From: an uncultured Clostridia bacterium
GTDB lineage: Bacteria; Bacillota_A; Clostridia; Christensenellales; Aristaeellaceae
Direction of reading: 5' to 3'
Length of the DNA stretch: 9,814 nucleotides
Assembly: GCA_947165745.1 (NCBI GenBank)
Contig: CAMVBO010000030.1
Location: forward strand, 1 to 9,814
The notes below the pieces were generated by a model, which did no database searches, was not told where the DNA came from, and saw only the letters and a program-made list of their open reading frames with translations. Shown one piece after another: positions 1-7,038 of the stretch. Numbering within the stretch: the first letter of the stretch is position 1; the number at the start of each line of letters is the position of its first letter. A program made the position numbers and the translations under genes.

Positions 1-1193
1 ACTGGCTGCCTGTGGATTTGAATTATCCGCTCGTCTACGACGGCATGGAGCCTGGCGTGGCGGCGGAAGAGGACGACTCGACGACGGAGAACGTGTTGGC
101 CAGATGCCACAGCATCACCGGTGTGAAGGTCTCCACGAGCGGTACCGATTCTGCTGGCCTGTTCGGAACCGTATCGGCCAACGCGACGATTCGCAACCTG
201 GAACTGATCGACTTCGACATAACCGCCGCCTCCGGCAACGCCGGCGCGCTGGCGGGCACATTGCCGGGTAAGGATAAAGACGAGAAAGAGGCAAAGGTGA
301 CGGTCGAAAACGTGCAGGCCCACAATTCAGCGGATTTCGACAAGCTGGATGATCCCACGGTGAAGTCCGCTTCTGGCGCGGCGGGCGGCCTGATCGGTAA
401 AATGATCGGCGCAGATGTCGTGAAGTGTGCCGCAGCCCTGGTGGTCGAAAGCACCGAAGGCAACGCCGGCGGCCTGGTGGGCGCGAGCAACGGCGGCAAG
501 ATCGATTACAGCTACGCGGGCGGCCATACGTATGGTGCTGCATATTATAATAAGTACGGTGAGGCTTTCTACAACGTCACCGGCGGCAAGAGCGCCGGCG
601 GCCTGCTGGGCGGCCGCGGCACGGACACCGGCTATACGCCCATCAGCTGCAGCTATTCCACCTGCTCTGTCTCCGGCAAGATCGCCGGCGGCCTGGCGGG
701 CTCGGCGGGCGGCTCCATCTCGCACTGCTATGCCACCGGCCTCGTCAGCGGCACCGACAAGGCGGGGGCCTTCGCAGGCGAATACGGCGGCACTCCCACG
801 GACTGCCACTACTACCAGATCGTCAACGAACAGATGGACGCCACCACCAAGGCCTTCAGCGACATGCCGCCGGTCCACGGCGCTGAGACGGTGGCGAACA
901 TCACCGCGCTGGACGCCACGGCGGAGGATTACAACACCTTCTCCGGCGCTCCAGCGACCTGGCAGAAAGCGGCCAGCTATGACCCGACCCTTCAGGAGCT
1001 TTACAATCGGACGGAGAACGATGAGGTTGTGTATCTTTACAACCTCAAGACAGTCGCGCAGCTGGACGCTTCCGGCATTGTCGAAACCGCCAGCGTCACC
1101 ACCCCGGCGGACTTCGTCGCCATCCACTACGGCGACTGGCCTGCGCCGGAGACCCTGGTTGTGAACGAAAAAAACAGCGAGATCATACCCTGA
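1..1193 (+). CDS. GLUG-repeat surface-type protein, 3' part (5' end outside window)
   Basis: The reading frame is open from the first bases (a Trp-Leu-Pro stretch precedes the GTG at 12), so this is the C-terminal 396 or so residues of a longer protein. Counting from that GTG, about seven units with an AG[GA][LF]xG core occur near residues 48, 77, 124, 152, 195, 225 and 251. Several are followed by a glycine-rich turn and an xISxCYATG-like strand, the pattern of GLUG motifs found in bacterial adhesins and other secreted repeat proteins. After residue 270 the repeats stop and a non-repetitive domain of about 120 residues follows, ending in EKNSEIIP. There is no LPxTG sorting signal and no C-terminal membrane segment. 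It lies 34 bases before pilB on the same strand, which suggests co-transcription. I infer an extracellular role tied to the pilus, such as an adhesin or a large modular pilin with an N-terminal prepilin leader upstream; that leader cannot be seen here. Confidence 0.8.
   Translation, partial: WLPVDLNYPLVYDGMEPGVAAEEDDSTTENVLARCHSITGVKVSTSGTDSAGLFGTVSANATIRNLELIDFDITAASGNAGALAGTLPGKDKDEKEAKVTVENVQAHNSADFDKLDDPTVKSASGAAGGLIGKMIGADVVKCAAALVVESTEGNAGGLVGASNGGKIDYSYAGGHTYGAAYYNKYGEAFYNVTGGKSAGGLLGGRGTDTGYTPISCSYSTCSVSGKIAGGLAGSAGGSISHCYATGLVSGTDKAGAFAGEYGGTPTDCHYYQIVNEQMDATTKAFSDMPPVHGAETVANITALDATAEDYNTFSGAPATWQKAASYDPTLQELYNRTENDEVVYLYNLKTVAQLDASGIVETASVTTPADFVAIHYGDWPAPETLVVNEKNSEIIP
150..812 (+). 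repeat. GLUG repeat array within the surface protein
   Basis: Seven degenerate protein-level repeats with the core AG[GA][LF]xG: AGLFGT, AGALAG, AGGLIG, AGGLVG, AGGLLG, AGGLAG and AGAFAG. Spacing varies from about 26 to 47 residues. In four units a Cys sits in the strand after the core (for example VVKCA, ISCSY, ISHCY, TDCHY). Such repeats usually form a beta-strand-rich solenoid or repeated beta structure. At DNA level the cores share GCCGGCGGCCTG-like strings, so recombination between units could change the copy number; that is inference. Confidence 0.7.
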
Positions 1194-1214
1194 TATCGAT
1201 ATTTCGCAGAAACA

Positions 1215-1230
1215 GAGGGATGGTACTTTG
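1215..1230 (+). promoter_or_regulatory. Shine-Dalgarno and TTG start of pilB
   Basis: GAGGGA at 1215-1220 stands 7 bases before TTG at 1228. An ATG at 1220 overlaps the Shine-Dalgarno and is in a different frame, so it cannot start PilB. The N-terminal residues after the TTG lead straight into the expected MshEN-type domain, which supports this start. Confidence 0.75.
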
Positions 1231-2976
1231 GCAATCATTGGAAACAACAATAAAAAGCCGGCGGGCAAGGGCTATCTGCGCCTGGGCGACCTGTTGATTT
1301 CAGCGGGCCTTATTACCGAGGAACAGCTGGAGGAGGGCCTGCGGCTGCAAAAGGGCAGCGGCAAGCGCCTGGGCACGGTGCTCCAGGAAAACGGCATCAT
1401 CACCGAAACCGACCTGATCGAAGCGCTGCAGATGCAGCTGGGCATCGAGTTTATCGACCTGAGCAAGGTCAACATCCCCACCGAGCTGGTGCAGATGGTG
1501 CCCAAGAACATCGCCAAGCAGTATCAGGTGGTGCCGGTGCGCCTCAACCGGGACGAGCTTTACATCGCCATGAGCGACCCGCTGAACTTCTACGCCATCG
1601 AGGAAGTCCGCAAGGCCGCCCGGCGCAAGGTGGTTCCCATGGTGGCCATGTCCGCCGCCGTAGAGCGCGCCATCCAGGTGCTCTATGGCAACGAGGGCGC
1701 CGCGAAGGCCATCGAGGAGATGAAGCGCGAGGCCGCCGCCTCCAATGAAAACACCGTCTCCATGGACGCCGCCTTTACCGCCAACCAGGTGGGCGAGGAG
1801 AGCGTGAACCAGGCTCCGGCCATCCGGCTGGTGAACGCCATCATCGAGCGCGCCGTCACCGAGCGCGCCAGCGACATTCACATGGAGCCCCGCGAGACGG
1901 AATTCTCCGTGCGCATGCGCATCGACGGCCTGCTGCGCGACATCCTCACCGTGCCCCGGGAGCTGCAGGCCGCCGTCACCAGCCGCGTGAAGGTCATGAG
2001 CGGCCTGGACATCACCGAGCGCCGCGTGCCCCAGGACGGCCGCTTCAACGTGAAGGTGCGCGACAAGGACATCGACCTGCGTATCTCCACGCTGCCCACC
2101 GTGTATGGCGAAAAGATCGTGGCCCGCCTGCTGGACAAGTCCGGCAGGAAGCTGAGCCGCGATTCCATCGGCCTGACCGGCGACGACCTGGAGAAGTACC
2201 TGCGCCTGGTCAAGATCAAAAACGGCGTTATCCTCATCGTCGGCCCCACCGGTTCCGGTAAATCCACCACCATGTACACCATGATCGGGGATATGAACAC
2301 CCGCGAAGTGAATTTGATTACCCTGGAGGACCCGGTGGAATACAACATCGACGGCGTCAACCAGGTGCAGATCAACGAGAAGATCGGCATGACCTTCGCC
2401 AGCGGTCTGCGCTCCATACTGCGTCAGGACCCTGACATCATCGCCGTCGGCGAAATCCGCGACGGCGAGACGGCGGAGATCGCCATGCGTTCGGCCATCA
2501 CCGGCCACGTGGTGCTTTCCACCCTGCACGCCAACGACGCGCTGGGCACGGTGGAACGCCTGATCGACATGGGCGTGGAGCCCTATCTGGTGGCCAGCGC
2601 CCTGAAGGGCGTGTTCTCCCAGCGACTGGTGCGCCGCATCTGCCCCAACTGCCGCCAGGCCTATGCGCCCTCGGAGGAGGAGCAGAATGAGCTGGGTCTG
2701 GATTACAAGCCCGATCGCACCTTCTATCGCGGCGCGGGCTGCCCGGAGTGCTTCGACACCGGGTTCCGGGGCCGTACCGCCGTGTTTGAAATCCTGCCCC
2801 TGTCCATACAGGTGCGCCGCTTGATCGCCAAGGGCGCGCCCCGCGAGGATCTGGAAGCCCTGCTGAAGGCCCCGGACAGCGGCTTCGTCTCCCTGAGGGA
2901 CAACGCCATCCGCCTGGTGGAAAGCGGCGTCACCACGTCCAGCGAACTGCTGCGCGTGATTTACGAGGATGTCTAA
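1228..2976 (+). CDS. pilB: type IV pilus extension ATPase PilB
   Basis: Cytoplasmic hexameric ATPase that powers pilin polymerisation at the PilC platform. At 582 residues it has the usual length. Residues about 15-150 match the N-terminal T2SSE_N/MshEN domain (YLRLGDLLISAGLITEEQL). The ERASDIHMEP strand opens the second domain. The Walker A motif GPTGSGKSTT is at 339-348, the Asp box ITLEDPVEY at 364-372, the Walker B region DPDIIAVGEIRD at 401-412 with catalytic Glu409, and the His box STLHAND at 431-437. A zinc-binding tetracysteine (C472, C475, C505, C508), typical of PilB/GspE and absent from PilT, settles the subfamily. TTG is the start. pilT and pilC follow in the same direction. GspE of type II secretion is the alternative, but the pilT and pilM neighbours argue for pili. 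Confidence 0.96.
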   Translation: MAIIGNNNKKPAGKGYLRLGDLLISAGLITEEQLEEGLRLQKGSGKRLGTVLQENGIITETDLIEALQMQLGIEFIDLSKVNIPTELVQMVPKNIAKQYQVVPVRLNRDELYIAMSDPLNFYAIEEVRKAARRKVVPMVAMSAAVERAIQVLYGNEGAAKAIEEMKREAAASNENTVSMDAAFTANQVGEESVNQAPAIRLVNAIIERAVTERASDIHMEPRETEFSVRMRIDGLLRDILTVPRELQAAVTSRVKVMSGLDITERRVPQDGRFNVKVRDKDIDLRISTLPTVYGEKIVARLLDKSGRKLSRDSIGLTGDDLEKYLRLVKIKNGVILIVGPTGSGKSTTMYTMIGDMNTREVNLITLEDPVEYNIDGVNQVQINEKIGMTFASGLRSILRQDPDIIAVGEIRDGETAEIAMRSAITGHVVLSTLHANDALGTVERLIDMGVEPYLVASALKGVFSQRLVRRICPNCRQAYAPSEEEQNELGLDYKPDRTFYRGAGCPECFDTGFRGRTAVFEILPLSIQVRRLIAKGAPREDLEALLKAPDSGFVSLRDNAIRLVESGVTTSSELLRVIYEDV

Positions 2977-3067
2977 GGAAAGCGGGAGCTGTCCTCATAC
3001 TGTGGGAGAGGCGTCGCGCTGTCACCAATAAGAATCCTGCCGAGCAAAAGATAAAGGAGTACGCACC

Positions 3068-4120
3068 ATGACCATGACCATTGAACAACTCGTCGCCAAG
3101 GCCAAGGCCGACCACGCCTCCGATATTCACCTTATCTGCGGTCTGCCGCCCAAATACCGCAAGGATGGGCAGCTGGAGAACATGGACGAGACCCCGCTGT
3201 CCGCCAGCGACTGTTCCGCCTATGCGCGGGAGCTGGCCGGCACGCCGGAAAACTATGACATCTACCTGCAGACCGGCGAGCTGGACGCGGCGGAGACCTA
3301 CGCGGGCAACCGCTGCCGTATCCACATTTTCCGCCAGCAGGGCATGCCCTCGGTGGCGCTGCGCCTGCTGTCGGACCGGATCCCCGTGCTGGACACCCTG
3401 GGTCTGCCGCCGGCGGCACTGAAGCTGCCGGAACTGCACAAGGGCATCGTGCTGGTGACGGGTGAGACCGGCTCCGGTAAATCCACCACGCTGGCGGCCC
3501 TGCTGGACTACATCAACCACACCCGCAAGGCCCATATCGTCACCCTTGAGGACCCGGTCGAGTACATCTACAAGCCCGACAAGTGCGCCATCAACCAGCG
3601 CGAGGTGGGCAAGGACACGATGTCCTTTGCCGCCGGGCTGCGCGCCTCACTGCGCGAGGACCCCAACGTGATACTGATCGGCGAAATGCGCGATCGCGAG
3701 ACCATTGAAACTGCCATCACCGCTGCCGAGACCGGCCATCTTGTGTTCGGCACGCTGCACACCGGCAGCGCCTCCGACGCCGTGGACCGCATCGTGCAGG
3801 TGTTCCCCGAGGGCATGCAGGTACAGATTCGCCTGCAGCTGTCCATGTGCCTGCAGGCCGTGCTGACCCAGCAGCTGATTCCCAAGAAGACGGGGGGCAG
3901 GGCGCTGGCCTGCGAGATGATGGTGGTCACCGACGCCATCCGCAACTTGATCCGCAACGGCAACACCCCGCAGATCGCCAACGCCATCGCCACCAGCGCG
4001 GCCATCGGCGGCCAGACCATGGACCAGGCCCTGGTGCGCCTGGTGCGCTCCGGCCAGATCACCCGCGACATGGCGCTGACCTTCTCCCACGAGCCGGATT
4101 ATGTGAAGAAGAACGCTTAA
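3068..4120 (+). CDS. pilT: type IV pilus retraction ATPase PilT
   Basis: Cytoplasmic ATPase that depolymerises the pilus, needed for twitching motility and for pulling in bound DNA or surfaces. Its 350 residues are the usual PilT length, without the long N-terminal domain of PilB. Visible motifs are ASDIHL near residues 17-22, Walker A GETGSGKST at 132-140, Walker B DPNVILIGEMRD at 198-209 with Glu206, His box TGHLVFGTLHTGSA starting at 222, and the PilT-specific AIRNLIR motif at 290-296, which is linked to retraction. There is no tetracysteine. The ATG at 3068 has AAGGAG at 3054-3059, 8 bases upstream; a second in-frame ATG is at 3074. A 91-base gap separates it from pilB, with no convincing promoter. 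Its presence means the pili are probably dynamic rather than static. Confidence 0.96.
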   Translation: MTMTIEQLVAKAKADHASDIHLICGLPPKYRKDGQLENMDETPLSASDCSAYARELAGTPENYDIYLQTGELDAAETYAGNRCRIHIFRQQGMPSVALRLLSDRIPVLDTLGLPPAALKLPELHKGIVLVTGETGSGKSTTLAALLDYINHTRKAHIVTLEDPVEYIYKPDKCAINQREVGKDTMSFAAGLRASLREDPNVILIGEMRDRETIETAITAAETGHLVFGTLHTGSASDAVDRIVQVFPEGMQVQIRLQLSMCLQAVLTQQLIPKKTGGRALACEMMVVTDAIRNLIRNGNTPQIANAIATSAAIGGQTMDQALVRLVRSGQITRDMALTFSHEPDYVKKNA

Positions 4121-4154
4121 ATCTGTTCATTAATCGACAAAGGAGATCCGCTCA

Positions 4155-5375
4155 ATGCCCCAGTATAAGTATACCGCCGTGACCAAGGACGGCAAGAAGG
4201 TCTCCGGCCTGATCGAAGCCTTCAACGAGCTGGACGCGGCCTCGAAGGTCAAGGAATCCTATTCCATCGTGCTGCAGCTTGGCGAAGTGCAGGAAAAGAG
4301 TAAGGCCGCGGCCTTTCTCAGCATGGATCTGGGCGGCAACAAGCTGGACGACAAGGCCTTCATGCTGATGTGCCGCCAGTTTTCCGTCATTCTCAAGGCC
4401 GGCGTGCCCATCCGCCGCACGGTGGAGTTGATCGCTGACAAGATGACCGATAAGACCCTCAAGCGGATCCTGGAGCAGGTGGTCAGCGACGTGGAAGGCG
4501 GCCGCTCCCTGGCCGCAAGTTTTGAGGAGCGAGGCGGCAAGATCCTGCCCGTCACCTTCCTGGAAACCGTGCGTGCCGGCGAAGAAGCCGGCAGCCTGGA
4601 CACCGCCTTTGAGTCCGTCAGCGAACACTACGCCAAGCAGAGCAAGATGAAGGGCAAGGTGCGCGGCGCGCTGATCTATCCGGCATTCGTGCTGGTGGTC
4701 GCGATCGTGGTGGTCATCGTGCTGATGGTGAAGGTGGTGCCCACCTTTACCGCCATCTTTGACAGCTACGACGCTGAGCTGCCCATTCCCACCCAGATTC
4801 TGATCGCCATGTCGGACTTTTTCAGCCACAACTGGATGATACTGCTGGGCATCGCGGCGGCTGTCGGCCTTGGCTATAAGCTGTACGGAAACACCGAGGC
4901 CGGGCGCATCAACCTGGCCAAGCTGCAGCTGAAGCTGCCGGTGCTGGGTAATATCGCGATATTGAACGCCGCCAGTCAATTTGCCAACACCATGGCCATG
5001 ATGATGGGCGCCGGCTTGCCGATGACAAAGGCCGTTACCATCACCAGCCGCGTGCTGGACAACTATTTCATCAGCCAGCAGGTGGGGAAGATCACCGCCC
5101 GCCTGGAGGAGGGCTACACGCTGGGCCACAGCATGCGGGAGGCCGCGTGCTTGCCGGACATCCTGGTGGACATGACCGCCGTGGGTGAGGAGAGCGGCGA
5201 GCTGGAGCAGACGCTGGGCATGACCGCCGAATACTACGATACCGAGCTGGAACAGGCCACGGCGGCGGCGCTGGCGAAGCTGGAACCCACGGTGCTGGTG
5301 TTCCTGGCCGGCTTCGCGGGATTCATCGTCATCGCCATCTACATGGCCATGTTCGGCATGTACGCGGCGATGTAA
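4155..5375 (+). CDS. pilC: type IV pilus inner-membrane platform protein PilC
   Basis: Polytopic membrane protein of the GspF/PilC family on which the pilus is assembled, coupling PilB and PilT to pilin insertion. It is 406 residues, the normal size. The N-terminal YKYTAVTKDGKKVSG segment is typical. Two T2SSF repeats are visible, about 69-195 and 275-400, each with its conserved acidic motif: VRAGEEAGSLD near 139-149 and VGEESGEL at 343-350. Hydrophobic segments lie at about 174-196 (after the conserved GALIYP), 226-244 and 378-402, giving the expected three membrane spans. The ATG at 4155 is preceded by AAAGGAGA at 4139-4146 with an 8-base spacer, 34 bases after pilT. GspF of type II secretion is excluded mainly by context. 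Confidence 0.95.
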   Translation: MPQYKYTAVTKDGKKVSGLIEAFNELDAASKVKESYSIVLQLGEVQEKSKAAAFLSMDLGGNKLDDKAFMLMCRQFSVILKAGVPIRRTVELIADKMTDKTLKRILEQVVSDVEGGRSLAASFEERGGKILPVTFLETVRAGEEAGSLDTAFESVSEHYAKQSKMKGKVRGALIYPAFVLVVAIVVVIVLMVKVVPTFTAIFDSYDAELPIPTQILIAMSDFFSHNWMILLGIAAAVGLGYKLYGNTEAGRINLAKLQLKLPVLGNIAILNAASQFANTMAMMMGAGLPMTKAVTITSRVLDNYFISQQVGKITARLEEGYTLGHSMREAACLPDILVDMTAVGEESGELEQTLGMTAEYYDTELEQATAAALAKLEPTVLVFLAGFAGFIVIAIYMAMFGMYAAM

Positions 5376-5397
5376 ACGCCGAGATGGGTGAAGCCGT

Positions 5398-6090
5398 ATG
5401 AACAAAGTTCGCGCTTGTCGTGGCAGGATTTCCCGGGCGGTGGCGGTGCTGCTGGCGTTGATCGCCGTGATGCTGGTGATCATCGCGCTTCCCGGCCTGA
5501 AGGTTTTTGAGGAGCGGGCGCAGGTTATCGCCTGCGAGCAGGCGCTGGCCTCAGCGCGGGACGGCCTGATTATCGAATACTTCAACACCTTCCAGGCCGG
5601 CACGACCCAGGACGCCATGAACACCCTGGACGCCGTGATGCCCGCCCGGCCCAACATATGCCCCTCCGGCGGGACGGTGTATCTGGTCCGCGGGGCCAAC
5701 GGCATCTTCGAGCCGATTTGCGGTTTGCATGCCACGGACGGCAAACAGCGCTGCCGACTGAACGCCAGCCGCGCCAAGGAGCTGCTGGAAAACAGCCTGA
5801 CCAAGGCGAAAAAGAAGAGCTCCGAGACGCCGGAGGAGGTTCAAATCCCGCTGAACGGAAAGCTGCTCAACTGCGTTCTCGTGGATGAGGCGCTGAATCT
5901 TCGCCGGGGAACATCCTCCACCAACGGCTATGAGGGCGTCGTGGCCTTCTTTGGCATTGCGGGGCAGGGTGAGTTTCCGGTTAAGGGCGTGAAGGCGGGC
6001 GAGGTTGGCTATTTCATCTATGCCGACGAGGATCACTGCTGCGTGTGGCGCTCGGACGACGGGTGGACCGGTGAAGCCTATCAATATTGA
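5398..6090 (+). CDS. atypical type IV prepilin-like protein
   Basis: A 230-residue protein with one N-terminal hydrophobic helix (about 14-32, ending in IALP) after a short basic leader, as in prepilins. The body contains CPSGGT at 88-93 followed by C108-G-L-H111, matching the CPxGGxY...C..H pattern of Firmicutes and GspG-like pilins. The context between pilC and pilD also fits. It departs from the family in several ways. The only Gly before the helix is G9, followed by Arg10 rather than Phe or Met. Glu at mature position 5 is missing (Ala14). The IALP proline falls at mature position 23 instead of the usual 22. Residues from about 140 to 230 form an extension that I do not recognise, including ADEDHCCVWRSDDGW. 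The Shine-Dalgarno is weak (GGGTG, 7 bases before the ATG), suggesting modest expression. It may be a minor or tip pilin, as GspK-type pseudopilins also lack Glu5. It is unlikely to be the main fibre subunit. Confidence 0.72.
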   Translation: MNKVRACRGRISRAVAVLLALIAVMLVIIALPGLKVFEERAQVIACEQALASARDGLIIEYFNTFQAGTTQDAMNTLDAVMPARPNICPSGGTVYLVRGANGIFEPICGLHATDGKQRCRLNASRAKELLENSLTKAKKKSSETPEEVQIPLNGKLLNCVLVDEALNLRRGTSSTNGYEGVVAFFGIAGQGEFPVKGVKAGEVGYFIYADEDHCCVWRSDDGWTGEAYQY

Positions 6091-6123
6091 TAAATTACGT
6101 AAACAAATTAACATTTTTGCAAA

Positions 6124-6168
6124 AAATCAAGCCGCAGGCTTCCAAGCCCTTGACACGCGGCTTGATTT
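6124..6168 (+). repeat. nested inverted repeat around the pilD promoter
   Basis: A perfect 12-base inverted repeat: AAATCAAGCCGC at 6124-6135 and GCGGCTTGATTT at 6157-6168, separated by 21 bases. Inside it lies a second pair, GGCTT at 6137-6141 and AAGCC at 6144-6148. The 5-mers AAGCC and GGCTT therefore alternate four times (6129, 6137, 6144, 6159), so in RNA either pairs 1-2 and 3-4, or pairs 1-4 and 2-3, could form. It lies 34 bases after the prepilin-like gene. As a terminator it would be weak, because only GATTTGG follows. As DNA, the arms are 33 bases centre to centre (about three helical turns) and bracket the -35 box, which fits an operator. Confidence 0.65.
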
Positions 6169-6176
6169 GGTATAAA
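6150..6176 (+). promoter_or_regulatory. predicted sigma-A promoter for pilD-pilM-pilN-pilO
   Basis: A perfect -35 box TTGACA at 6150-6155 and -10 box TATAAA at 6171-6176, spaced 15 bases apart. A 17-base spacing would use TAAAGT at 6173-6178 instead. The stretch upstream (6096-6127) is AT-rich, like an UP element, and includes the palindrome TTTTTGCAAAAA at 6114-6125. Transcription would start near 6183 and give a leader of roughly 48 bases before the pilD start. The short spacer and the overlap with the inverted repeat suggest regulation rather than constitutive use. Confidence 0.65.
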
Positions 6177-6218
6177 GTATGGATGGCGCAGACTGTCCAT
6201 GTCGACCTGGGTCGAGAG

Positions 6219-6233
6219 AGGAGAATGGGCGTG
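6219..6233 (+). promoter_or_regulatory. Shine-Dalgarno and GTG start of pilD
   Basis: AGGAG at 6219-6223 is 7 bases before GTG at 6231. The in-frame ATG at 6225 is only one base from the Shine-Dalgarno, too close for normal initiation. A further in-frame TTG at 6087 would place the promoter and inverted repeat inside the coding region and add 48 residues with no family counterpart. GTG 6231 is therefore preferred, with ATG 6225 as second choice. Confidence 0.65.
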
Positions 6234-7022
6234 TCCATCTACGAGTATCGACCGATGCTGTTCTTTTTCGTGGCGATCGCGGCTTGCTTCGGCGCGGTGA
6301 TGGGTTCCTTCCTGAACTGCGCGGCCTTCCGCATTGTGCGGGGTGAGAACTTCCTCAAGGGTCACAGCCGCTGTCCCGCCTGCGGGCATGAGCTCACGGC
6401 GCGGGAACTGGTACCCGTGCTCAGCTGGGTGCTCCAGAGGGGCAAGTGCCGCGCCTGCGGGGCAAAGGTGTCTGTGCGCTATCCGCTGACGGAGCTGGGC
6501 TTTGCGCTGGTCACGGTGCTGTGCCTGCTGCGGTTTGATCTGACGGTGCTGTGCCTTAGGAACTACGTGTTCCTGTGCTGCCTGTTCCTGCTGACGCTGA
6601 CGGATCTGGAGGACATGATCATCCCCGACGGCTGTCACATCGTGTCGGTTCTGGCGTGGCTGGCGGCCTTGCCGTTTCTGTTCACGGGCTGGGGCGACGT
6701 GCTGCACTCACTGCTCTCCGCGGTAATCTTCGGCGGTGGACTGCTGGGGATTTCGCTGATCATGGACAAGGTGCTGGGCCGGGACTCCCTGGGCGGCGGC
6801 GATATCAAGCTGTTCACGGTGGTCGGCCTCTATCTGGGCATCGTTGGCACGCTTTTTACGCTGTTGGCGGCCTGCGTGCTGGGCCTTTTGATGAACGCGA
6901 TCATCAAGCGCCGGGACGAGGATCGGGCGTTTCCGTTCGGGCCGGCCATCGCCGCGTCCGCGGCGCTGATGCTGTTGTACGGCGAACCGCTGATCCGCTG
7001 GTATCAGGGATTGTTACTATAA
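6231..7022 (+). CDS. pilD: prepilin peptidase PilD
   Basis: Membrane-bound aspartic protease of the A24 family. It cleaves the leader of type IV prepilins and in many bacteria also methylates the new N-terminus. From GTG 6231 it is 263 residues, the normal length. The N-terminal helix with GSFLN at 25-29 leads into the cytoplasmic loop with a zinc-binding tetracysteine (C48, C51, C73, C76) and the conserved PVLSW and RYPLTE motifs, so the methyltransferase-associated domain is present. The catalytic aspartates are D125 in TDLEDMIIPD and D191 in GGGDIKLF. Several hydrophobic segments follow, as expected for about eight membrane spans. It appears to have its own promoter within the operon, and pilM begins 16 bases after its TAA. 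No truncation or missing catalytic residue is seen. Confidence 0.95.
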   Translation: MSIYEYRPMLFFFVAIAACFGAVMGSFLNCAAFRIVRGENFLKGHSRCPACGHELTARELVPVLSWVLQRGKCRACGAKVSVRYPLTELGFALVTVLCLLRFDLTVLCLRNYVFLCCLFLLTLTDLEDMIIPDGCHIVSVLAWLAALPFLFTGWGDVLHSLLSAVIFGGGLLGISLIMDKVLGRDSLGGGDIKLFTVVGLYLGIVGTLFTLLAACVLGLLMNAIIKRRDEDRAFPFGPAIAASAALMLLYGEPLIRWYQGLLL

Positions 7023-7038
7023 TATCGAGGGAAATTCA

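Noticed and set aside
2969..3031. A 20-codon reading frame (MSKESGSCPHTVGEASRCHQ) starting inside the end of pilB and filling part of the pilB-pilT gap
   Set aside because: It is very short, has only a partial Shine-Dalgarno too close to the ATG (ACGAGG directly adjacent) and resembles nothing known. Chance is the simplest explanation.
1228..5375. Type II secretion system (gspE, gspF) instead of a pilus
   Set aside because: A true PilT with the AIRNLIR motif, PilM, and the PilN/PilO pair are present and no secretin or gspD-like gene is seen. The pilus reading is much better.
4152..5804. A 550-codon open frame on the minus strand opposite pilC and the prepilin-like gene, and a similar 409-codon one at 1300-2529 opposite pilB
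   Set aside because: Their translations are rich in His, Gly, Gln and Arg with no recognisable domain, and they mirror the GC-rich codon positions of well-identified genes on the + strand.
6087..6230. N-terminal extension of PilD from TTG 6087
   Set aside because: It would place a promoter, an inverted repeat and an AT-rich spacer in coding sequence and add 48 residues without any match to PilD proteins. A proper Shine-Dalgarno precedes GTG 6231.
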